A DNA stretch of 64,000 bases from JBOFCO01 sp051646105 (GTDB taxonomy: Bacteria; Pseudomonadota; Alphaproteobacteria; Rhodobacterales; Rhodobacteraceae), in NCBI GenBank assembly GCA_051646105.1, contig JBOFCO010000095.1:16531-80530 (forward strand), given 5' to 3'. The notes under the pieces are model-generated. The model was not told where the DNA came from. It searched no databases and worked only from the letters and a program-made list of their open reading frames with translations. Positions 57,997 to 64,000 of the stretch are shown here, piece by piece. The translations under genes and the position numbers were made by a program. The first letter of the stretch is position 1. Each line of letters starts with the position of its first letter.

Positions 57997-58898
57997 GCGG
58001 GGGCGAGGCCGCGCTTTGCCTCATCCAGTATCCGCTTGGCCTCTGACCCTTGCAACCGCTGGATATCATCCTGATATTTCAGGATCGCGCCCAGAGTATC
58101 CGCGATCACCTCGGGCGACAGCGTCACCGCATCCAACGCCAGCAGGCATTTCGCCCAGTCGATGGTTTCCGCGATGCCCGGCTTCTTGAACAGGTCCTCG
58201 CCGCGCAGCCGCTGGACAAAGGCCACGATCTCACGGCTCAACGTTTCGGTCGCCTCGGGCGCGCGGGCGCGCAGGATTTCCATCTCCCGCTCCATCCCCG
58301 GAAAATCGACCCAGTGATACAGGCAGCGCCGTTTCAGCGCATCGTGCACCTCGCGCGTGCGGTTCGAGGTGATGATGACGATGGGCGGTTCCGGGGCCTT
58401 GATCGTACCAAGCTCCGGGATCGTGACCTGAAAGTCGGAAAGCGCTTCCAGCAGGAACGCCTCGAAAGGTTCATCGGTGCGGTCGAGTTCGTCGATCAGC
58501 AGCACCGGCGCGCCACCGGGTTGCGGGCGCATCGCCTGCAACAGCGGGCGTTCGATCAGATAATCCTCGGAAAACAGCGTCTGTTGCAGGTCGGCTTTTC
58601 CGCCAGAGGCTTCCGCGCTGCGGATCGCGATCATCTGCGCGGCGAAATTCCATTCTGCGACCGCGGAAGAGGCATCCAGCCCTTCGTAGCATTGCAGGCG
58701 GATCAGGCGGCGGCCAAGGGCAGCGGCCAGAACCTTGGCGATCTCGGTCTTGCCGACGCCGGCCTCGCCTTCCAGAAACAGCGGGCGGCCAAGTCGCAGC
58801 GACAGGAAGACGACGGTGGCCAGGGGTCGGTCGCAGACATAATCCTGCGTGGCCAGCAGGTGCTGCACATCATCGATGGAACTGGGCAGAGCGGTCAC
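57993..58898 (-). CDS. CoxD-like MoxR AAA+ ATPase
   Basis: A 301-residue AAA+ ATPase of the MoxR class. Walker A is EGEAGVGKTE, Walker B LLIDELDRTDEPFEAFLLEAL, sensor 1 IITSNRTREV, and the arginine finger region RRCLYHWVDFP. It would remodel the active site of a molybdenum hydroxylase together with the VWA partner downstream. GTG at 58898 is preferred because GGGAGGAAAA lies five bases before it; ATG at 58916 has no ribosome site. Starts close to a 3x12-base tandem repeat. Confidence 0.9.
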   Translation of the reverse strand: MTALPSSIDDVQHLLATQDYVCDRPLATVVFLSLRLGRPLFLEGEAGVGKTEIAKVLAAALGRRLIRLQCYEGLDASSAVAEWNFAAQMIAIRSAEASGGKADLQQTLFSEDYLIERPLLQAMRPQPGGAPVLLIDELDRTDEPFEAFLLEALSDFQVTIPELGTIKAPEPPIVIITSNRTREVHDALKRRCLYHWVDFPGMEREMEILRARAPEATETLSREIVAFVQRLRGEDLFKKPGIAETIDWAKCLLALDAVTLSPEVIADTLGAILKYQDDIQRLQGSEAKRILDEAKRGLAPA

Positions 58899-58974
58899 CT
58901 TTTCCTCCCGTGGCATGGGATCAGCGTGGCGACAGCCGCGCACAGGGTCAAGGGTCGGCGGTGACGCATGCGAC

Positions 58975-59010
58975 CAAGGTGCGGGGCAAGGTGCGGGGCA
59001 AGGTGCGGGG
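58975..59010. repeat. Triplicated 12-base tandem repeat
   Basis: Three exact copies of CAAGGTGCGGGG between the coxD-like start and the LysR stop codon, which begins at the next base. Could affect the coxD-like leader on the minus strand; purpose unknown. Confidence 0.8.
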
Positions 59011-59892
59011 CTATTCCGCATCCTGCGCCAGCCAGTTGCGGAAACTGGCCAGCGGTGCGCGTTCAGGGCCGGCATGCGGCCAGACAAGGTAATAGGCCCC
59101 CGCCGAAGGAACCGCGCCACCAAAAGCGGGCACCAGCCGCCCCGCCGCGATCTCGGGCGTTGCAAGAAAGGTTGGCAGCAGCGCCAGCCCCATGCCGTGC
59201 ACCGCCGCCTGCGCCATGGTGGCGAACTGGTCGAACAGCATTGCGGGCGGACGTTGTCCCGGCACGCCATGATGTGCCAGCCAGCGGCCCCAGTCGCCGG
59301 TGCGGCTTTCCAGTTGCAAAAGCGGCAGGCCGGCAACGCCCCCGGCCCCCGAAAGCGGCTGTGGCAACAAGGCAGGCGCACCAACCGCGATCACGTCCTC
59401 GTCCATGAGCTTCAGGAATGATACACCCGGCCAGTCCTGCCGCCCGTAATGGATTGCGGCATCAAAGCCGCTGGTGGCGAAATCGAAGGGCCGCAGCCGG
59501 GTCGACAGGTTGACCGTCACTTCCGGATGCGCAGCGGCAAAGCGGGCCAGCCGCGGGGCCAGCCAGAACATGCCGAAGGCGGGCAGGATCGCCAGACCAA
59601 GCGCGCCACCCTGCGGGTTGGCGCGCAGGGTGAGCGCTGCATCTGACATGATTTTCAATGCCTTGCGCGCCTCCGCCGCATAGTCTCTTGCCGCAGGCGT
59701 CAGGATCAGCCTTTGCCTTTCCCGACGGAACAGCGATGCGCCCATCTGCGCTTCCAGCCCCTGCAAGGCCCGGCTGACCGCGCCCTGGGTCAGCGACAGT
59801 TCGGTGGCGGCGGCAGAGGCGGTGCCAAGCCTGTCCATGGCTTCCAACGCCATCAGCGCGGGCAGGTTCGGCAGATACCGGCGCGGCAGCAT
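59011..59892 (-). CDS. LysR-family regulator, likely of glutaryl-CoA dehydrogenase
   Basis: A 293-residue LysR regulator of the GcvA-like group. The N-terminal winged helix (LPALMALEAMDRLGTASAAATELSLTQGAVSRALQGLEAQMGASLFRR) is followed by a periplasmic-binding-type effector domain starting near residue 90. Start at ATG 59892 behind GAGGA; ATG 59907 is possible. It is divergent from the acyl-CoA dehydrogenase gene, with a 90-base gap, the usual arrangement for a LysR protein and its target. The effector could be a glutarate or lysine-catabolism compound (inference). Confidence 0.9.
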   Translation of the reverse strand: MLPRRYLPNLPALMALEAMDRLGTASAAATELSLTQGAVSRALQGLEAQMGASLFRRERQRLILTPAARDYAAEARKALKIMSDAALTLRANPQGGALGLAILPAFGMFWLAPRLARFAAAHPEVTVNLSTRLRPFDFATSGFDAAIHYGRQDWPGVSFLKLMDEDVIAVGAPALLPQPLSGAGGVAGLPLLQLESRTGDWGRWLAHHGVPGQRPPAMLFDQFATMAQAAVHGMGLALLPTFLATPEIAAGRLVPAFGGAVPSAGAYYLVWPHAGPERAPLASFRNWLAQDAE

Positions 59893-59982
59893 ATGAGTTT
59901 TCCTCATTAACTTGCGACAGGGTTTCGATACCCGTCCCCGGCCTTTCATGCAAGACTGCACCAAATCGAAAGGATCACCGCC

Positions 59983-61203
59983 ATGACCGACAAGCCAAAG
60001 CTGAAACCGAAAGACGCACCCGACCTTGGCCGTTTCGGCTGGGAAGACGCCTTTCGGCTTGACCTGCAACTGACCGAGGATGAGCGCGCCCTGCGCGATG
60101 CCGCCCGCGCCTATGCGCAGGACAGGCTGCAACCGCGCGTCATCGCCGCCTATCGGGACGAAACCACCGACCCCGCGATTTTCCGCGAAATGGGGGAAAT
60201 GGGCCTGCTGGGCGTGACCGTGCCCGAGGAATACGGCGGGCTGGGTGCATCCTACGTCGCCTATGGCCTGATCGCACGAGAGGTGGAGCGTGTCGACAGC
60301 GGCTATCGGTCGATGATGTCGGTGCAGTCGAGCCTGGTGATGTATCCGATCTATGCCTATGGATCAGAAGACCAGCGCCGCAAATATCTGCCAAAACTGG
60401 CCACCGGCGAATGGATCGGCTGCTTCGGCCTGACCGAACCGGATGCAGGCAGCGACCCCGGCGGGATGAGGACGACAGCAAAGAAAACCGCCGGTGGCTA
60501 TGTGCTGAACGGCAGCAAGATGTGGATTTCCAACGCGCCCATAGCTGATGTGTTTGTCGTCTGGGCAAAATCTGACGCCCATGGCGGCAAGATACGCGGC
60601 TTCGTGCTGGACAAGGGCACCAAGGGGCTTTCGGCGCCGAAGGTGGGCGGAAAGCTCTCGCTCCGCGCCTCGATCACCGGGGAAATCGTGCTGAAGGACG
60701 TCGAGGTCGGCGAAGACGCGCTGCTGCCGCATGTCGAGGGGCTGAAAGGCCCGTTCGGCTGCCTGAACCGCGCCCGCTACGGGATAAGCTGGGGCGTCCT
60801 GGGTGCGGCCGAATTCTGCCTGCACGCCGCACGGCAATACGGGCTGGATCGCAAGCAGTTCGGCAAACCGCTAGCCGGGACGCAGCTTTTCCAGAAAAAA
60901 CTGGCCGACATGCTGACCGAGATTTCGCTGGGGCTTCAGGCATCCCTGCGCGTGGGCAGGCTTCTGGATGAGGCGAACGCGGCACCAGAGATGATCTCCC
61001 TTATCAAACGGAACAATTGCGGCAAGGCGCTGGATGCCGCCCGCATGGCCCGCGACATGCACGGCGGCAACGGGATTTCCGAAGAATTCCAGATCATGCG
61101 CCATATGGTGAACCTTGAAACGGTCAACACCTATGAAGGCACGCATGACATTCACGCGCTGATCCTGGGCCGGGCGATTACCGGGGTGCAGGCGTTTTTC
61201 TGA
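59983..61203 (+). CDS. gcdH: Glutaryl-CoA dehydrogenase
   Basis: FAD-dependent dehydrogenation and decarboxylation of glutaryl-CoA to crotonyl-CoA, in lysine and tryptophan breakdown. The 406-residue acyl-CoA dehydrogenase has CFGLTEPDAGSDPGGMRTTA (FAD/substrate motif), KMWISNAPIADVFVVWAK, RYGISWGVLGAAEFCLHAARQYGLDRKQFGKPLAGTQLFQKKLADM and the catalytic glutamate in NTYEGTHDIH. YGISWG and the late THDIHALILGRAITG favour the glutaryl-CoA branch over short-chain enzymes. ATG follows AAAGGA. Confidence 0.93.
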   Translation: MTDKPKLKPKDAPDLGRFGWEDAFRLDLQLTEDERALRDAARAYAQDRLQPRVIAAYRDETTDPAIFREMGEMGLLGVTVPEEYGGLGASYVAYGLIAREVERVDSGYRSMMSVQSSLVMYPIYAYGSEDQRRKYLPKLATGEWIGCFGLTEPDAGSDPGGMRTTAKKTAGGYVLNGSKMWISNAPIADVFVVWAKSDAHGGKIRGFVLDKGTKGLSAPKVGGKLSLRASITGEIVLKDVEVGEDALLPHVEGLKGPFGCLNRARYGISWGVLGAAEFCLHAARQYGLDRKQFGKPLAGTQLFQKKLADMLTEISLGLQASLRVGRLLDEANAAPEMISLIKRNNCGKALDAARMARDMHGGNGISEEFQIMRHMVNLETVNTYEGTHDIHALILGRAITGVQAFF

Positions 61204-61305
61204 TCGGGGCTTTTGAACGGGCCGATTGACGGATTCCCCCGCCTTTGGCACTAAGGCTGCACGAGAAAGCGGGCGATCAAGCGCCCCGGACAGGGCAGGC
61301 AGCCG

Positions 61306-62355
61306 ATGCGGAAGGGCGGGGCAGACCGGAAAAGCGGCGCTTTACGCATCGCCGCGATCACCTGTGTCAAGAACGAAGGGCCCTTCCTGCTGGAATGGAT
61401 CGCGCATCACCGCGTTCTGGGTGTGACGGATTTCCTGTTCTGGTCGAACGATTGCACCGACGGCACCGACAGCCTGCTGGATGCACTGGCATCGGCGGGG
61501 ATGGTGCGGCACCTGCCCAACCCGGCGGCCGAAAACCGCCAGCACCATGCGCTGCAACAGGCGATGACCCTGTCCGAAGTCACCTCTGCCGACTGGCTTT
61601 GGGTGGCGGATGTTGATGAATTCCTGAACATTCACGCAGGGGACGGCACCATCCCGGCGCTGATCGCGGCCTGCGGCGACCCGCAGGCGATCTCTGTCAC
61701 ATGGCAGTTCTTTGCCAACTGCGACATCGAACAGTTCGAGGATCGTCCCGTCACCCTGCAATTCCCGCGCAGCCAGAACCCCGATATTTGGGCAGACCAG
61801 TTGCAAATCGGCGTCAAGACACTGATGCGGCGTGATTTTCCACTACATCTTTCCGGCCCTTACCGCCCTTTCGCTTTGCCCGGCATACTGCAATCGCCGC
61901 GCTGGACGGACGGCTCGGGCCGTGCGGTTCCAGACCGTTTCGCCCAGTCTCTGGCCAACATACCGGTGCGCAGCTTCACGGCGCGCGGCGCGCGGGTTCA
62001 CGCCACGCTGAACCATTATGCGCTGCGGTCGCTTGACAGCTATCTGGTCAAGTCCCAGCGCGGCGATGTGAACCGGGCGCGGCGGAAGTTTGATGCCGAC
62101 TATTGGGCGAACCGCAACGACGATGCCGTATTTGACGACAGCATCCAGCGCTATCGTGTGGCCACGGATGCGGAAATTGCCCGGCTGAAAGCGCTGCCCG
62201 GCGTCGCGGCGCTTCACGATTTTGCCTGTTCCCATCACGCCGAACTGGCGCGTCAGTTGCGAGAGGTGCGCCCGTGGCGCGGACTGGTGCGGGAATTGCG
62301 CAAGCTGCCGAAAACACCTCCCGCCGAACTCGCGCTGATGGCGCTGCTGCAATGA
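61306..62355 (+). CDS. Glycosyltransferase family 2/GT92-like protein
   Basis: A 349-residue glycosyltransferase-like protein. The N-terminal fold is marked by AITCVKNEGPFLLEWIAHHRVLGV, SNDCTDGTDSLLDAL and the metal/nucleotide-sugar motif D-x-D in WVADVDEFLNI. The C-terminal half has HATLNHYALRSLDSYLVKSQRGDVNR, typical of this bacterial group. It probably adds a sugar to a surface glycan; donor and acceptor unknown. Its stop overlaps the next gene (ATGA), whose C-terminal domain is a paralogue of this protein. Confidence 0.82.
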   Translation: MRKGGADRKSGALRIAAITCVKNEGPFLLEWIAHHRVLGVTDFLFWSNDCTDGTDSLLDALASAGMVRHLPNPAAENRQHHALQQAMTLSEVTSADWLWVADVDEFLNIHAGDGTIPALIAACGDPQAISVTWQFFANCDIEQFEDRPVTLQFPRSQNPDIWADQLQIGVKTLMRRDFPLHLSGPYRPFALPGILQSPRWTDGSGRAVPDRFAQSLANIPVRSFTARGARVHATLNHYALRSLDSYLVKSQRGDVNRARRKFDADYWANRNDDAVFDDSIQRYRVATDAEIARLKALPGVAALHDFACSHHAELARQLREVRPWRGLVRELRKLPKTPPAELALMALLQ

Positions 62356-64000
62356 AACGGCTGGTGCTGCATATCGGTCTGCCGACGGATGCGGGGATGG
62401 CGGTTTCGCAGGCGTTGGCGGACGGGCGGGCAAAGTTGGCAGGCGCGGGCGTGATCGTGCCGCAAGCGCTTGGCGGCACCGGCCATCATCTGTTGCACAT
62501 CGCGGCGCTGGATCCGGCCCGCGTCGATCTGGTGCGGGCGCGCGCCGGGTATGCGGATGCAGGGCGGCAGGCCGCGCTGCTGGAACAGGTTCCGGCGGAA
62601 ATCGCCAAGACCGCCGAAACCGGCGATACGGTTGTTCTGTCCTGCCCGATGCTGGCGAGCCTGCACCCCGAGGAAATCGCCCGCTTGCATCGCCTGCTGA
62701 AACTGCTGGCAGGCAGGATCGAGGTGATCGCCCATATCGACCAGCAGGCCCGCATCGCTTGCCAGAATTTTGCCGTACAGGTTCTTACGGGTCGTGCAGC
62801 CAGACTGGATGCGGAACGTTCGCTGGCAGGTGCCGAAAGCTGGTGGGAGGCAGCGCTTGCCATGGCCGGAACCGGTACGATGGCAGAGATTCTGTCACCC
62901 CCGCACTGGCTGGATTACCTGCGGCTGCGACAGATGTGGGAGGATGCTTTCGGGCCGGGGTCCGTCCGCCTGCTGCCACCACCCGATCTGACCGGCACAA
63001 AAGCGTTCAGCAGGGACATCGAAACAGGTTTTGGGCTGCCCGAGGGCAGCTTCCGTGCGGAACCCGCCGCCCTGTCCCCATCCCCATCGGCGCAATGGCT
63101 GGCCCGCGCCCGACCGGTGAACGAAGGGCTGCACAAACTCGCCGCGAGCGGACGGGTCATCGGGCGCAGGCTGTGGCGCAGGCTTCTTTCGGAACTTGAA
63201 GTGCCCGGCGACCCGCTTGATCCCGGCATCCTGTCGGTGCTGTCGGATCGCTTCGCCGCCGACAATGCCCTTCTGATCGCGGAAAACCCCTCGCTCGCGG
63301 CCTGCCTCGCCCCACCCCCGCGGCAACCCTTTGCCGAGGCCGATCCCGGCGCCGGTTTTCGCGCGACGCAATACCTTGCGGCCTTCCTGCCGCTGATCGA
63401 CCGCGCGACGGCAGAGGCGAAAACCGCCGTGGAAACCGCGCGCAAGGCCACTGAAACCCCGCTTTCCACCTCTGCCGAAAAGCTGATGCCCGCCCCGGCA
63501 CGCGCGCAGATCGCGCTGCTGGCCGCCGGGCGCTTTGCCCCCCACAACCGTATCGGCGCCACGCCCGAGGAAGACATCGGGGAACCCTATCCCACCGTTG
63601 CCTTCCCGCCCCCGCCAAAGGGCAGCACCGGCAATGTCATCGTGGGCTGCATGAAGAATGAGGCACCCTATATCCTTGAATGGGTCGCCTATCACCGGGT
63701 GATCGGGGTGGACAACTTTCTGATCTACACCAACGGCTGCGAGGATGGCACAACGGAGCTGCTGGACCGGCTGATGGCGATGGGGCTGGTCGAGCACCGC
63801 GACAACAATGAATGGAAGGGGAAATCCCCCCAACAGGCGGCACTGAACAAGGCACTGAAGGAACCGGTGCTGAAAAAGGCGGCATGGATCGCCCATATCG
63901 ATGTGGATGAATTCATCAACATCCGCTGCGACACCGGCACCCTGCCCGATTTCCTTGCCCGTGTACCCGGTGCAACCAACGTGGCGATGACCTGGCGGTT
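62352..64000 (+). CDS. Two-domain protein: sulfotransferase-like N-terminus plus glycosyltransferase domain (cut by window end)
   Basis: The frame is open from ATG 62352 to the window edge, 549 codons, no stop reached. The N-terminal 300 residues begin KRLVLHIGLPTDAGMAVSQAL, resembling the HIG-x-x-KTGTT phosphosulfate-binding start of sulfotransferases but with the K-T-G-T-T residues replaced by T-D-A-G-M. A linker leads to a domain from about residue 425: NVIVGCMKNEAPYILEWVAYHRVIGVDNFLIYTN, and HIDVDEFINI with D-x-D, parallel to the preceding gene. Likely a glycan-modifying enzyme whose first domain has lost or changed its activity. Confidence 0.75.
   Translation, partial: MKRLVLHIGLPTDAGMAVSQALADGRAKLAGAGVIVPQALGGTGHHLLHIAALDPARVDLVRARAGYADAGRQAALLEQVPAEIAKTAETGDTVVLSCPMLASLHPEEIARLHRLLKLLAGRIEVIAHIDQQARIACQNFAVQVLTGRAARLDAERSLAGAESWWEAALAMAGTGTMAEILSPPHWLDYLRLRQMWEDAFGPGSVRLLPPPDLTGTKAFSRDIETGFGLPEGSFRAEPAALSPSPSAQWLARARPVNEGLHKLAASGRVIGRRLWRRLLSELEVPGDPLDPGILSVLSDRFAADNALLIAENPSLAACLAPPPRQPFAEADPGAGFRATQYLAAFLPLIDRATAEAKTAVETARKATETPLSTSAEKLMPAPARAQIALLAAGRFAPHNRIGATPEEDIGEPYPTVAFPPPPKGSTGNVIVGCMKNEAPYILEWVAYHRVIGVDNFLIYTNGCEDGTTELLDRLMAMGLVEHRDNNEWKGKSPQQAALNKALKEPVLKKAAWIAHIDVDEFINIRCDTGTLPDFLARVPGATNVAMTWR

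Noticed and set aside
1..64000. tRNA, rRNA, prophage or insertion-sequence genes.
   Set aside because: Intergenic regions are short and I found no cloverleaf-like sequence, transposase or integrase frame.

Overview
The window is a GC-rich, tightly packed stretch of an alphaproteobacterial chromosome, most likely family Rhodobacteraceae (Rhodobacter/Gemmobacter/Tabrizicola/Paracoccus-like). The evidence is the aerobic B12 cluster with CbtAB, the DUF2849-cysI-cysH-DUF934-fpr sulfur operon beside an Lrp-type regulator, the DUF6456/DUF6477 pair, a VPLPA-type C-terminal sorting signal, and many 4-base ATGA gene overlaps. I see no rRNA, tRNA, CRISPR array, transposase or phage gene.

Layout. 1-9997 is housekeeping and metabolism: ammonium transporter, esterase, COQ10-like protein, hpt-mug-small membrane protein, dihaem cytochrome c plus GST, a 4-coumarate-CoA-ligase-like enzyme, lipA, aqpZ and a LysE exporter. 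10001-18401 holds a divergent DUF6456/DUF6477 pair, an MttB-family methyltransferase, guaA, a secreted SUMF1-fold protein and a DEAD-box helicase. 18406-35966 is the cobalamin region: cobQ and cobO on the minus strand, then a B12 riboswitch, DUF1636, cobW-cobN-cobG-cobH-cobI-cobJ, reversed cobK, cobL-cobE-cobM-cobB-cobA-DUF1636, and a second B12 riboswitch driving cbtB-cbtA (cobalt uptake). Only cobF of the aerobic ring-contraction set is not seen here. 35994-45164 carries UPF0114, trmFO, gluQ, tgt, sufT, a sorted surface protein, an IscA/SufA-type protein, tpiA, a DMT transporter and a P450. 45226-49883 is sulfate assimilation. 49980-52294 holds an 11-residue-repeat membrane-anchored protein, infC and an ArsR/SRPBCC pair. 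52291-58898 is a molybdenum-hydroxylase maturation set (coxD, coxE, xdhC-like, MoCF-binding) with an OmpA gene in the middle. 59011 to the end has a LysR regulator, glutaryl-CoA dehydrogenase and two glycosyltransferase-type genes, the last cut by the window edge.

Non-genic structure. A short dispersed repeat (core CAGTCTGG-n-AAATATCC followed by a G-rich palindrome) occurs at least seven times, once translated at the start of cobG. A different double palindrome of about 126 bases sits in frame inside cobN. The promoter region between the Lrp regulator and the sulfur operon carries two copies of a GGAAC-n3-GTTCTAT operator, which is the clearest new regulatory prediction here. Several intrinsic terminators are visible, including one that lies inside the end of a convergent gene and one whose 3' half is duplicated in tandem.
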